Shown here in pieces: positions 47,765 through 59,628 of a stretch of DNA of 64,000 nucleotides. Location of the stretch: contig JAHLKI010000007.1 in the NCBI GenBank assembly GCA_025602905.1, positions 124,001 to 188,000 on the forward strand, in the 5' to 3' direction. Both the position numbers and the translations under genes were made by a program. Under the pieces are notes generated by a model that was not told the origin of the DNA, ran no database searches, and worked only from the letters and a program-made list of their open reading frames with translations. The stretch is from Phlyctochytrium arcticum (taxonomy: Eukaryota; Chytridiomycota; Chytridiomycetes; Chytridiales; Chytridiaceae). Position 1 is the stretch's first letter, and each line of letters begins with the position of its first letter.

Positions 47765-49188
47765 ATGACACTGGAGAAGTGCCAAATAATAACCCACGTC
47801 CAAGAATCCCTAGCCTATACCGCATACGACGTGAAATGGATACCAAGTTCAGCCAAATTTGTAGTGCTGGGGCAACATGCTCGAGGAACCGGAGCAATTC
47901 AAGTCTTTGAACTGGAGCACGGAGGGCTTAAGAAAGTTGCAGAGGTAGTCGGGAATATGGAATTCTACTTTGGATATCGACTGATGAAACACTCTTATAT
48001 GCAGGCGGAAAAGCAACATGCTTTCAAATGTGGAACGTTCCAAGCATCATCACTCAACCAGCGGCACTTGGCGACTGGGGACTTTGACGGCCGTTTGAGC
48101 ATCTGGGACCTGGATCGGCTTGACTCCCCTGTATATACGGTGAAGGCACATGAATCCGTCATCAACACCTTGGACGGATGTGGGGGAGTAGGATCAATGA
48201 AGGGACCCCCAGAAATTGCAACGGCGAGTCGTGATGGTCAGTGATAATGAATCTATCTACTTGTTTGTTCAGAGCTCACGACGACCATGGACGCTAGTAC
48301 AGGCTCAGTCAAAGTTTGGGATACCCGGCAAAAGGACAAACCAGTCGCTCGGATCGCGCCTGCAGAAGGCGATGTAGTCCATGACACTTGGGCGGTGGCA
48401 TTTGGTAAAACGTCATGCGAGGGTTTTATCTCACATTTGCTGATTACAAGTCATGCAGGAAACGCTTATAGTGATGAGGAACGGGTCGTATGCTCAGGCT
48501 ACGAAAATGGCGATGTCAAAATGTTCGACCTGAGGAAAATGTCCTTGTTGTGGGAAACAAACGTCAAAAATGGAGTAAGTATTACGAGTGATCAACGGAG
48601 AAACAAACTATTTCTGATGATGTGTAGGTTTGCAGCATTGAGTTCGATCGGAAAGACATACAAATGAACAAATTGGTGGTGACAACACTAGAGTCTAATT
48701 TCAACGTCTTTGACCTCCGAACCCAACATCCCGAGAAAGGCTTTGCCAGTGTCGTAAACAAGGTAAGTTTAAGCCTTTCTTTGTCTATGGCGATCCGCGC
48801 CTTGCTGAACCGCTGTTTGCAGACGGAAGAAAATACCACCGTATGGACAGCACGGCATTTGCCGCAAAATCGGGACATTTGGGTGACATCAGGAGGCAAC
48901 GGAGGCTTGAATTTGTACAAATAGTAGGACCTCCATTTTTCTTACTTTTTTCATCGTTTCTGATATTGACTCAACTATAGCAACTACCCGTCTCAACGGT
49001 CCAAGAAGGACTCCAAAGGAAAGGAGGAAGGCGTGGCCGGAACCGTGGAGATGCTCAACAATGCTCATGTCGCGGAGCAACCCGTTAATGCGTTTGATTG
49101 GAGTCCGGATAAGCGAGGCCTGTGTGCATTTACGGCTTTTGATCAAGCCGTTCGTGTGGGGATCGTGACCAAGCTGGATCAGTACTGA
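47765..49188 (+). CDS. WDR92: WDR92/DNAAF10 (Monad) dynein assembly factor
   Basis: WD40 protein linked to the R2TP/prefoldin-like chaperone and axonemal dynein preassembly. Seven exons by phase: 47765-47944, 48005-48236, 48303-48404, 48459-48574, 48628-48762, 48823-48923 and 48981-49188, giving 357 residues, the same length as the human protein. Conserved blocks: [143 protein letters not shown] and [20 protein letters not shown]. Identity across all blades makes the call secure. Confidence 0.97.
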
Positions 49189-49523
49189 GGATCAAGGAAT
49201 AGCAACAGAGGCGCTTGATCGCGAAAATCCGCCACTTTCGATAATAGGCAGAGTTGCCCGCAAACAGTATTGCCGGTCTGCGAAATGACACTGCAAAAAT
49301 TACGCCGATGCGCAAGCGGTGAAGCAGATTCGATAGTCCCGAGCGACTATACACGCGCAGCACTTTTGGATGGCTGTCTACGCAGCGTACCTCGATATAG
49401 CTGCACGAAACTAGGGGCGAGGTCTTCGGCACATTTTAAGATATATTGAAATGTAGGATACATATGTAAATATACTGTTGGCCTAACTACTTTGATGAAT
49501 ACTTGGAAATGCAGATATTTCAC
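49189..49523. other. Convergent intergenic region
   Basis: WDR92 (+) and the secreted-protein gene (-) end toward each other. No gene or repeat recognised. Confidence 0.4.
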
Positions 49524-50759
49524 TCATTTTCCCTTGGTTTGGGTGGCTTTGTTGTAGCCCATGCCATACCCGGTGAGCCACTGCTGATAAATATCAATCT
49601 GGAAATCAAACACCATGCAACCGCCGTCCGTCTCGTTGGGGGGTTTGTAATCTTTGATGAATTGCGGGATATCAAAACTGTCGGCGATATCGAAATAGGA
49701 CTTCGCGCCGCCGTTCGTATAGTCTTTGATGTCGTTCGATTTGTTGGCGTCGACGTCAACTCCGTTGAGGGCATTGTCCCATTGAACGACACAGAATTGT
49801 CTATATACATCAGTCAGGACTTGTTGCAAGAAACGCGTCGCGACTACATACCTCATGAATCCAAAAGCCAAGCGGTATGAGCCATTCTGAAGATACTGGT
49901 TGAAAATGTTGGCGTTACTGTATTTGTCACCATTGACATATCCATCCGTAGCAGTTCCCGTGTTCTGCGCGTACGCTCCAGACGTCTGTTGCGTCCTATT
50001 CACTGGTGTCAGTCCTGAAACTGGAATCAAAATGTGCGGCTACTTACGCTTGGTACTGCTGCAACTCATCCGTTGTGAGAATACAGTGCTGGTCTGGGAG
50101 ATCTCCTTGAACGCCATCGATCTTTGTCGGGTTATTATCGGCAAAGATCCCCCCTCCCAGGGTATCCCAATTGATGAAGTCAACCCTATTGCAAGTTGCC
50201 GTCAGTTACTGCGCATTTTCCCAGGGTGAGAATCTTCCTTTCAGCACTCACCAATTTTCGTAGGTCATGAAACACTTTTGATTTAAGCTACTGTTGTCCG
50301 TATAGTCTCCGGCTTCATTGAGGTTTTGATTACCCGCTTGGTTGTTCCAGTTGGTGGTTTCTTGACCGTAGTTGTTCGCGTATTTGCCAACTCCAGCAGC
50401 CTTGGTATCATTGTCGTTGTCAGCATCATCATCCCCCGCAGCAATGACACTGTCGGCATCCGGTGCGAGAACTGCCGTACTGTTGATCCCGAGAACATCC
50501 AAGACAGTAGCCGCTGCGCCGGTCATGTCAGTACCGTGGGAAGCTTCCATCTTGCGTCTGAATCGTTTTACGTACCTAGGTCCGAGATGTCTCCGCGACG
50601 GGAGTTTGCAACCCGGCGCCGAAGCTCAGCTGCAGAGGGCTGTGGCCTTTAGCGATAACAAGCTAGATAGTCAAGATCAGAACTTACTGAAGGTACGAAC
50701 GTAACCGCTAGACCAGTCCAGATAACGAGTAATCCGCTTATGAGCCTCATTTCTCTCAT
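49524..50759 (-). CDS. Predicted secreted Asp/Asn-rich protein, unknown family
   Basis: Starts MREMRLISGLLVIWTGLAVT, a signal peptide. A basic propeptide-like stretch may follow (ELRRRVANSRRGDISDL), but the first two introns did not resolve in frame. The mature part reads GTDMTGAAATVLDVLGINST, an Asp/Asn-rich run, then NNYGQETTNWNNQAGNQNL, CFMTYENW, VDFINWDTLGGGIFADNNPT and DQHCILTTDELQQYQA. After that come NGSYRLAFGFMRQFCVVQWD, DVDANKSNDIKDYTNGGAKS and the C-terminal CMVFDFQIDIYQQWLTGYGM. Later introns (GTGAGT, GTAAGT and GTATGT donors) fit by phase. There are few cysteines and no membrane helix. I do not recognise the family; it may be a secreted enzyme or surface protein. Confidence 0.65.
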
Positions 50760-51142
50760 ATTGGATAACCCTTTGCGCGTTATTCTCAAAAGTAGGAAAC
50801 CCAGGGGAGGCGAGTGAGGATGCGGTTGGATGTCTTGACTGATATCTTTCCCCCCCACATTTATAAGAGATCCCGAATTGCGCAGCACTTGGTCGGATTG
50901 CTCTCCACAAACCCGTCTCCCCACACAAGCAATGTTTTGGCTAACCGGTATTGCAGTGAAGCAGACAGAGACAATGAAAACCCTCGGGAACCGTTAATAA
51001 TTATTATGTCTACAGATATGACTATTGTATAATGCATCTGCCCTTGTCCCTGGAATTCCCACTAGCAGTACGACAAAAACACACAACATGCTACTCATAC
51101 CCCTCATGAGGAACAGTACTGTATAGCTATCTGATGAGCTTT
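50760..51142. other. Intergenic region upstream of secreted-protein gene
   Basis: Presumed promoter of the secreted-protein gene and 3' flank of the membrane-protein gene, both minus strand. Nothing else seen. Confidence 0.35.
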
Positions 51143-51961
51143 CTAAGGCCGAGCATGCACTTGTTTCAGCCATGCATGTCCCTCCCGGCGAAATGCCTGA
51201 TTAGCCACACCCCCGATTCCGAATGCTGCAAAGATGCGCCCTATGCGCGCACTCGTCGATTTGGCGTATTCTCGACGGATAAAGGAACCCCGCTCACTCG
51301 CAGATGCAGTGGGACGGTTGTATAAATCCATTCCGAGGAGGTGCAGAGGGGTCGAAAGAAATTGCACTGCGCAGGGTGTCAAAAGTTGCGCAATGACATC
51401 CGCGCGTCTTGGTTCAAATCCGAAATTTTGCGACAGTTTGGCAGACAGGACAGGAGGAAGGTTGAAGGATGCGAAAATCGTCATGCAATCTCGTGTGGTA
51501 TAGAGCCCATAGGAAGACCATGGCACTGGTTTTGGCGACCCGCTCCCAAACCAACGCGTGAAGCAAATGTCCTTGGCCACACACAGCCCTACATTTGCAA
51601 TGCTTGTCCCCACAAATTTAGGGTAAAACCAGTCCCAGCCTTCGTGATCACATATTGACTGAATCCAGTTGGCGGTAATGTAGGTGCCTCCATATACGGC
51701 AAACATGAAGGTACATGCGGGTTGACGTACGAAATGTAGGGGCCGCGTCATCAAATGCTTGACTCCAGATACCAGACCCTGGGCCAAAGGTTCTGTACCG
51801 GACCCATTTCGAAAGATGGCACTGTCAATGATGGTAATAATCGGCGCGACCAGCGCGGCCGATGTAAGTGCAGCTGCCGACTCGACAGCAAGAGTTTGTG
51901 TTATCGGGATGTTGACAAGATGGGTTTGGCGATCACGATCCATAGCGGGATTGGCAGACAT
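51143..51961 (-). CDS. Fungal mitochondrial-type multi-span membrane protein, uncharacterised
   Basis: 272 residues from ATG 51961, uninterrupted. Segments in order: TLAVESAAALTSAALVAPII, TIIDSAIFRNGSG, FMFAVYGGTYITANWIQSIC, FVGTSIANVGLCVAKDICFT, PVPWSSYGLYTTRDCMTIFA, LLTPCAVQFLSTPLHLLGMD and GRIFAAFGIGGVANQAFRRE. This pattern (P..TIID.AIF....G, YGGTY.TAN, STPLHLLGLDLYNRP) belongs to a widespread fungal family of uncharacterised, probably mitochondrial, membrane proteins. It is vaguely carrier-like, but I see no canonical mitochondrial carrier PxD signature. The frame stays open upstream to 52117 without an ATG. The flavin-reductase gene is divergent, 219 bases away. Confidence 0.7.
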   Translation of the reverse strand: MSANPAMDRDRQTHLVNIPITQTLAVESAAALTSAALVAPIITIIDSAIFRNGSGTEPLAQGLVSGVKHLMTRPLHFVRQPACTFMFAVYGGTYITANWIQSICDHEGWDWFYPKFVGTSIANVGLCVAKDICFTRWFGSGSPKPVPWSSYGLYTTRDCMTIFASFNLPPVLSAKLSQNFGFEPRRADVIAQLLTPCAVQFLSTPLHLLGMDLYNRPTASASERGSFIRREYAKSTSARIGRIFAAFGIGGVANQAFRREGHAWLKQVHARP

Positions 51962-52180
51962 TCCTTGCACACTGTTGTTGCTGGCAGAACCCCGGTTCCT
52001 TTTATATTTCCTTTGCAAGCGTTTGTTGGAGGTGGGATCCAGGGTGGGATCCAGCCCATCTGGGGAATGCGGAAATACGCGGGAGGAGGGGAATCCCGAC
52101 CACCGTCTGACCAACACGGTGCGACGTGCTTTTGTACACGCTTCGTAACTTTTGGCAATTTCGCAGGCAATCGCCGTGGA

Positions 52181-53049
52181 ATGGCAGAATCAGATGGCGG
52201 GCCCATAGTCAAGATTCCTACACACTTGCTCTCGCGATTGCTCTACGCCAATCCGGTTTGCCTCCTTACCACTACTGCCCCAACCGGTCCTGCTGCAGAT
52301 CAGAACGAAAGCAACGCAAACGTAACCGTAAAGGATGCCGGTTCTGCAACGCCCTCCGACCTTTGCACTCGGAATGTCATGACTATATCCTGGCTGACTC
52401 CGTTGGATAACCGAGTATGCATTGCCGGTAAACAGGCAGTAAAGCTGAATCACTCAAGCTCTTCCTTTCTGTGCCTAGGGTCATTTCATCTGCTCCATGA
52501 AGTCTACTCGCTTTTCCAGTTCCCTCCTTCGAAAGAACCCTTTCTTTGGTAATCATGATGCTTGACGCACCAAGCAATTCGCAACGGACTACCTTTTTTA
52601 ATCCATGCCTGACTATAGTCTTGAATATCCCTGTACAAGGAATGGAGCAGTTGGTGATTGATGTAGGAGGCCGGACTGGGGCCGATGGCGTGGATAAGTT
52701 GGTGGCTTTGGGCATCAAGACTTGCCCGCCGGGATGGGAGGAGTTCCTGGAAGTTGCCAAAGTCAAGCGCAGAAAGGGCAAGCAATTCGACCAAATTGAT
52801 ACCCCGTTGATCGCCTTAGACCAGTGCGTAGCACACATGGTTTGCCAAGTGGATGAAGCTCAAGAGCGACATGGTCACGACATTCTCTATTGCTCAACAA
52901 TAAGAGCATTTTCTCAAGCTGACTATTGGGATGGTCGAAATTTTGCGCCAAAACTTCCAGAAACCCCTCCTTATCTATCATTTTTGGGATCGCGCCAATT
53001 TGCCTACACGATTCCTGCACCCTTTAAAGAGACAGCAAACTCGCGATGA
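52181..53049 (+). CDS. Flavin-reductase-like FMN-binding split-barrel protein
   Basis: 244 residues in three exons (52181-52414, 52479-52548, 52619-53049). The family pattern starts HLLSRLLYANPVCLLTT, with an insert, then RNVMTISWLTPLDNRGHFIC and SMKSTRFSSSLLRKNPFF. A later VLNIPVQGMEQLVIDVGGRT and LGIKTCPPGW complete the flavin-binding barrel. C-terminal features are CVAHMVCQVDEAQERHGHDI, DYWDGRNFAPKL and PPYLSFLGSRQFAY. Similar fungal proteins are annotated as flavin reductase-like or FMN-binding; the substrate is unknown. It may supply reduced flavin or act on a small molecule. Confidence 0.85.
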
Positions 53050-53477
53050 AATCAAGCCAAGCATCTTCATTCTAGCTGGTAGAGGGATCTTAGAGCACTC
53101 TGGTCCCCAAAAAAGGATTTAGTCTCGCACAAACAGCCTCTGATGGCTATGAGCGATCCTGTGCACATCAGAGCCTTCTGTTCTGTTCTTACTTTAGACA
53201 ATACTAGCTCAGACTGTTACGAAGCTTAGGCGGTCGATCCAATAATCCTGGGTCGGCAGAGTAAACTTGGAAATAAGGATGTCTGAAGAAAGCCATCCTT
53301 GTATTTGTATAGGATATATAATTCATGGTTTTGACAGCTGTCACTTTGAGTCGTGTCCATGGCAACACGTAAATGGAGCTAGGGCTAACCCTAAGTCACG
53401 TCACAGTCAGCAAGTTGAGAGCTTTACGTGTCCAAAGCTCAACAAGATTGAATTAGACCAGCTTTCGAATAGCAAAT
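53050..53477. promoter_or_regulatory. Intergenic region upstream of RPN10
   Basis: Between tandem plus-strand genes; presumed RPN10 promoter. I did not see a clear proteasome-associated control element, but did not test for degenerate forms. Confidence 0.35.
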
Positions 53478-54959
53478 ATGGTCTTGGAAGCTACAGTACT
53501 AGTGTGAGTACCACATATCTTCTTATTCGCTCGTGAAAGTGAAGCTTATTCTCATCCGGTCCCTATAGTTTGGACAACTCAGAATGGATGCGAAACGGCG
53601 ACTACACACCAACGCGAATGGAGGCCCAGAATGACGCTGTAACCTTTCTGTTCAACGCCAAAACGCAGATGAATCCGGAGAATATGGTTGGCTTGATGAC
53701 ATTGGCGGGCAAAAGGTGGGTTGGCCCAGGACCTCTTAAACGTGCCAACAACGCTAACGGAGGCGCGTCTCGCAAATCTAGCCCAGAGGTCCTTGTTACT
53801 CTGACGAGGGAGCTCGGAAAGGTTCTAACAGCGCTTCACACGGCTCGTATCTCTGGAAAGATCAATCTGGCAACCGGAGTCCAGATCGCGCAGGTTGGTG
53901 GACCCATTATCTCAAGGATGTCCCCGCATGTTATTAACATTCATTATGCAAAAGCTCGCATTGAAGCATCGACAGAACAAAAATCAGCGGCAACGAATTA
54001 TAGTGTTTGTGGGTAGTCCCGTTGAAGAAGATGAAAAGGCGCTCGTGCGATTGGGCAAGAAGTTGAAGAAGAACAGTGTGGCAGTGGATGTAGTAAACTT
54101 TGGCGAAGAAAATGAAAACACTCCAAAGCTGGAAGCCTTTGTTGCGGCAGTCAACAGTAACGACAACAGGTAAGAATTCGCGCGTCCCACGAGCGACCAC
54201 TGGCATCTCAATTGATGTTTCTTTCTTCCAGTCATCTTGTCACCATCCCCCCTGGCCCTCACATTCTGAGCGACGTGTTACTTAGCTCTCCCATCGTTGC
54301 TGGCGAGGACGGTGCTCCCCCTGGTATTTCTACCGGCAGTGGATTTGAGTTTGGAGTTGATCCAAATTTGGATCCGGAGCTTGCGTTGGTTTGTTTTTTC
54401 GACTTTTGCGGAACTAGAGCTGTCCCTCATCTGAATTCTGTTTGACAGGCTTTGCGTATGTCAATGGACGAGGAGCGCGCCCGACAAGAGGCCTCTACGC
54501 GCCCAGAAGGTGGTGCCAGTTCATCAGGTGGAGCAGACTCTATGGTGGTAGACTCGGCCAGTTCCGCCCCCGGAGGAAGTTCTGGGAACTCTGATGAGGA
54601 CGAGATGCTCCGACAAGCTCTTGCAATATCAATGGGAGGAGCTGAAGGGGTAGGACTCTTCATTGTCAGGTCACTTTGATTCTGCGTCTAAACTTTTAAA
54701 CAGCAGGATATGGAGTTGAGTGAGGATGATCAGATGGCACAAGCTTTGGCGTTATCGATGGGAGGACAGGTACGGTTTACACGTCCTAGGTGATGAGCCC
54801 AAACTAATCTTGGGTTAGGGTGGAGAACAGGCTCTGGACATCAACTCTATCATAAGTGGCTTGCCCGGAATCAACATGGACGACCCCCGCCTGAAGGCGG
54901 CCCTTGAAGGGAAGAAGGAAGACGAGAAGAAGGATGGAAAGGATAGTGGTAGCAAATAG
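53478..54959 (+). CDS. RPN10: 26S proteasome regulatory subunit RPN10 (PSMD4)
   Basis: Ubiquitin receptor of the 19S particle. Eight exons; phase-checked borders include 53478-53503, 53569-53715, 53782-53893, 53955-54169, 54232-54388 and 54449-54649. The vWA domain starts [20 protein letters not shown], with [58 protein letters not shown] and [18 protein letters not shown]. Three UIM-like ubiquitin-interacting helices follow: [27 protein letters not shown] and [13 protein letters not shown]. It ends in a Lys-rich tail ([15 protein letters not shown]). Mammals have two UIMs and yeast one, so three helices is the fuller arrangement. Confidence 0.96.
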
Positions 54960-55137
54960 TATGCCATAGTAATTTACATCAAACCTCACCAACATTTTTC
55001 TATGACTATGACTTTGTAAATCTGGTCACGTGCGTGAAAAGCGCGCCATTCGCGAAAACTCAGAACGGCTGATTTGTATTCGCGCGAGGCTCTGTTAATT
55101 CTTGTCGATACTTTTCACAAAGCGATTGAAAGTCATT

Positions 55138-57196
55138 ATGGCCAGCACTCTCGGCACTTATGCTGCCCCACTGGTTAACGATGCCGCAAAGGATTTCGCC
55201 GACTCGCTGGTTATTGCCGTCAACACTACCATGACGGTAGCATCCCAGGTCTACCGTCGTATCCCCGGCAGTCGCATTTTCGCAAAGTATGTCAAGGCGT
55301 CTTACCAGAATGACCCGTACCGGACGCTGTTGGAAGTCTGCTTGATCATCTTTATGATCTGGTACTTTGGAGGCAAAAAGCACAAGCCGGGGCAAACTGA
55401 AATCAAGTTGACGGAGAAGGTAAACTCCCGCAAAATCATGCTTCCGCTGTATCATACTCACATGGATCGTCTGTGCACGCAGGAAATAGAAGAGTTGATT
55501 GAGGAGTGGGAGCCAGAGTCACTGGTTCCGCGAGTTACTGATGAGCAGCGGGCTGAGCTCGACAAGGCACCGGTCATCGTAGGGTAAATCTCACGAATGT
55601 AGCAAGGGTTTACGGCGGAGATCTAATCCATGGTTTCCAAAGACCCGCAGGAGCCAAAGTCAAGCTCATCGACGGTAAAGAGAGATTGAACTTTGCCAGT
55701 CTCAACTTCCTCGGAGCAATGAATCTTGAGAGCACCAAGGTAAACATTCAGTTCTCAATGATCTCGCAGCGATCTTCTCTTTACCATTTTCAATCTCAAA
55801 TAGGAAAAGGCAATTGAGGCTTTGCGCAAATATGGTGTAGGAACATGTGGACCCTGTGGGTTTTACGGCACCATTGATGTGCACATCGATCTTGAGCGAG
55901 AAATTGCCCGTTTCATGGGCACTGAGGGCGCCATCGTTTACTCTCAAGGATTCTCCACAATCGCTAGTGTTATCCCCGCCTTTGCGAAACGAGGCGACAT
56001 TGTTGTTGCGTAAGTAGTCTGTTTCGTAAAAAGGCACGAGTTGGACGGATTTTAATGCAGCATATTCTAGCGATGCGGGTGTTAGCTTTGCTGTTCAAAA
56101 GGGATTACAGATTTCCCGAAGTACCGTCAAGTACTTTAAGCACAATGATATGGCTGATCTTGAGCGCGTGCTTCAAGACGTCCAACGAGAACACATCCAG
56201 GTTTGTAGATTCGGCTCCCAGCTCTATTCTGTCGTTTAACTTTATGCTTGCTTATATAGAAAAAGCGACCGCTCACCCGTCGATTCATTGTCGTGGAAGG
56301 ACTATACGCCAATCACGGAGATATCTGCCCGCTACCCCAATTGGTAGGTTTCTGTGGACATGTGTGCGTGACACTTGGCACTAACGGGACTTTATTTTCC
56401 TAAAAACAGCTCGAGTTGACGGCCAAATACAAGTTTCGTCTTATGGTAGAGGAGAGCTTCTCTCTGGGTGTTCTTGGTCCCAATGGCAATGGAGTTTGCG
56501 GACATTTTGGAGTGGAGGTAAATATCACACATTCAGTCTCTGGGCGCGCAAGCATATACTTATTGTTGGTAAACTCGCTAGGGGTCTAGAGTTGATATTA
56601 TTGCCGCTACGTTCTCAAACGCGCTTGGTGCGGCGGGTGGATTCTGCTGCGGCACCAAAGAAGTGATTGAACATCAGCGTCTTGGTGGACAAGGCTACGT
56701 CTATTCAGCCTCCCTTCCGGCCATGCTGGCCGTCTCTGCCACCGAAGGCATCAAATACGTCGAGAGCCATCCGGAGGTGTTGACCCGTCTCCGCGAAAAC
56801 ATTGCTGTCTTTCGCAGCACGCTTCTTAAAAACGTTCAGCGGCTCCAACTTTCTCCTGAAGATACCCAGGCTGCCATCGCTCCCGCTGAGGGCGGCGAAA
56901 GCCGGGTGGCCGAGGCTGCTGCTGTATCGCCCGTCATTCATTTGCAGCTCAAGGACAGATTGTCCTTCCGAAGCCGCGCAGAAGAAGAGCAGGCCTTGCA
57001 GGAGGTGGTTGACGAAGCAAGCCGTAACGGCGTCCTCCTTACCAGGGCAAAGTATGTCTTGGAACAAGAACTGTTTTCGCCATTGCCGACCATTCGCATC
57101 GCTATTACTGCCGCACACACCCGTAAAGAGGTTGAGCGGGCGGCAACCGTCGTTGCGAGTGCAGTCAAAAAGGTCCTCAAGGCTCGCAAATTTTAA
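55138..57196 (+). CDS. Serine palmitoyltransferase subunit 1 (SPTLC1/LCB1)
   Basis: Regulatory subunit of serine palmitoyltransferase in the ER membrane, the first step of sphingolipid synthesis. The N-terminal membrane helix is [14 protein letters not shown]. The aminotransferase-like fold follows: [33 protein letters not shown] (Cys at the position mutated in human HSAN1), [58 protein letters not shown] and [20 protein letters not shown]. The segment [17 protein letters not shown] lacks the PLP-binding Lys of subunit 2, which identifies subunit 1. Seven or so exons; stop at 57196, 83 bases from the convergent rhomboid gene. Confidence 0.96.
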
Positions 57197-57279
57197 TTCT
57201 TGCATTGACTTTCACATATTTCTTTTTGTACAATACTTCTTTTATTTTAATAGCACGATTCGGAATAGACTTTGCCTAT

Positions 57280-58508
57280 CTAGAAGCGGCCTATTCGTCC
57301 CCGACGAACTTTGAACCACCAGTACGCAAACCCAGCCATAGCACCTCCAATGTGCGCGGCAGTGTCCGTCCTACCACCAGTCCCCGTCACGCCCCGGAAA
57401 ACATCGTATGCTACGAATCCACCGATAGCCAAAGCCGCCGGGACGGGAATCACCATAAACAAGTAAATAGGAACACGCGGGTACGTGGCGGCAAATACGA
57501 GCGTGCATCCCGTAATGGCTCCGCTGGCACCCAGAGTAGACGTATGGCTACGTGCAGGGGACATCTTGGAATGCAGAACTGAGGCTAGTGACGATACGAG
57601 CCCAGCTGCCATATACAAGGCCAGGAATTGACGCGATCCAATAATGTCAATAACCTTGAAAGACCAATTAGCAGGCAGTCGCTATTTTCCGCGTTGCTCA
57701 ACTCACCGCAGGACCAAAATTGTACAGCACAAACATGTTGACAAACAAGTCTAAACATTCATGTAAGCAGCAAGATCATATTTTGTCGTCTCTTTGCCAA
57801 GCAAACTTACGGATGGCTTCGTTGTGACTGAAATTTGATGTGATTAGCGTCCACCATCGTCCAGCCCGGAGAACTGCGTCGGACGAGACAAGAAAGTTGT
57901 TTTGCATAAACCGGAGAAGGTTGAGATCCCCATATGTTTTAGTATTGCCGATCGCATACTGCCATAAGAGAAACACTAAGTGACATCAGCCCGACTGAAC
58001 GACCTCGCTGCAAAAATATGGATGACTTACCTCCAACATTGATGCCAATTATGCCATAGACGACGCTTTGAGGCGTGAACAGCCGATCAAATCTTTGCCA
58101 GCTAGACCCTCCTCGATTGCCTGAATCGCCTTGGTACCAGTTTGTTCGAATATCACGCCGCTGCAGATAACGCACGTTCGGAGTTGCATTTTTGATTTTG
58201 GTCAATGCGTCGGCACGGGATAATATCGACAGTCGAAGACCGAGAGAATGAATTTGACATGATTGAGAAGAACTATGAATGGGGGCAACACGGGCGGACC
58301 TATCTAGGTCAAGAGTTGACAGAGTTCGGTGGGTATAGAGTGATCGCGAAATAGGTTGTTTGACTGGAAATTGGAGGTGTGAAAAGCTCTTCCCAGTATG
58401 ACTGGGAAAGGGGGAACCAGTATTTAATGGCTTTGTGATTGTCGTCGCAATGGGGGACCGCCGGGTCAGTCCCCGGGAACAAAACGACATAGATCGAATC
58501 GTTGCCAT
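57280..58508 (-). CDS. Mitochondrial rhomboid protease (PARL/Pcp1 type)
   Basis: Intramembrane serine protease of the mitochondrial inner membrane. ATG at 58508 begins a long basic Ser/Thr-rich presequence (MATIRSMSFCSRGLTRRSPI) without acids for about 60 residues. Membrane part: SVVYGIIGINV, VFLLWQYAIG, WTLITSNFSHNEAIDLFVNM, FVLYNFGPA, LALYMAAGLVSSLASVL. The catalytic serine motif is LGASGAITG, and the catalytic His lies in DTAAHIGGAMAGFAYWW. The N-proximal SNFSH box is also typical. Ends VRRGRIGRF. Four introns or so. PARL/Pcp1 process PINK1 or Mgm1/OPA1 in other organisms; the substrate here is inferred. Confidence 0.94.
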
Positions 58509-58674
58509 TGCGTGAGCTCCGACCAACTCGGAATGCTACAGATCGAACAGCAGGACATCGCCAAATCTCAACGTCAACACAGCCATAACGACTTTTCCCC
58601 AAACATCATGAATTATCATAATTACAGTACAAGCATGATATTGAATGCAAAATGAACAGAAAAGATCATCAGAC

Positions 58675-59628
58675 TTATTTCGTGCGCTCGGTCTTGGTAC
58701 CGCGGAGGAGACCAGTACGACGGGCAGCAACCAGACCGACCTTTTGACCTGGGGGTGCTCCACGGGAGACGGTGGAGGCGTGACCAATGTGCTGGTGGTT
58801 ACCACCACCGTGAGGGTGATCCACGGGGTTCATAGCAACACCACGAGTACGAGGCCAGGAGTTTCGCTTGGCACGGTACTTGTGGAACGCACGACCAGCC
58901 TTCAGGAGGGGCTTCTCAACAATACCACCGGCGGCAACGATACCAATGGCGGCACGGCAGTTGGAGTGGAGAACCTTCTTGGCACCAGAAGGAAGCTTGA
59001 CACGGGTCTTGCCATCGTCGGGGTTGTGTCCAATGACGGTTGCGAAGTTTCCAGCCGTTCGGGCAATGGCACCACGGTCACCGGCCTTCTCTTCAATGTT
59101 GCAGATGACGGTACCTTCGGGCATGGAGGCGAGGGGAAGGATGTTACCGACGTTCAAAGCGGCTGAAAATCAAAAAATAAGTGTCAACTTTCCAATCTCC
59201 CCAAAAAGCCAAGCTGCAATTGCCCATACCCTTCTTTCCACAGTAGATGAACTGTCCAGTGAACATGCCTTCGGTGGCAATGAACAGCTCCTCGCGCTGC
59301 TTGTAACGGTAAGGGTCACGGAAGACAACACGGGCGAGAGGAGTTCCACGTCCAGGGTCGTGAATGATCTCCTTTACAAGACCGCGGATGTATCCATGCC
59401 TAAAGAGCACGAGTGTTAAGACTCCTGCCGAGACAAGCCGATCCTTCAAGTTCCTCCTACCGTTCAGCGAAGTCCAAGGTTCGGATCTTAGCCGCTCCCT
59501 TGCGGTGCTTGGTGTGAGACTTGAAGATACCACCGGCACCCTTACGCTGAGTACGGATAACTCTTCCCTATACACGTCGAGAGGTTACATAGAGTCCGTG
59601 GTCAAAACTGAGCAGCAATTCTCACCAT
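58675..59628 (-). CDS. RPL8: Cytosolic ribosomal protein uL2 (RPL8; yeast RPL2)
   Basis: 60S subunit protein near the peptidyl transferase centre. Exon 1 is the ATG alone (59628-59626) followed by GTGAG; exon 2 (59567-59461) starts [19 protein letters not shown]. Exon 3 begins [20 protein letters not shown] and ends near [11 protein letters not shown]. Exon 4 (59162-58675) carries [50 protein letters not shown] and the invariant [20 protein letters not shown], then [15 protein letters not shown]. The protein is complete and highly conserved. An intron immediately after ATG is common in ribosomal protein genes. Confidence 0.97.
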
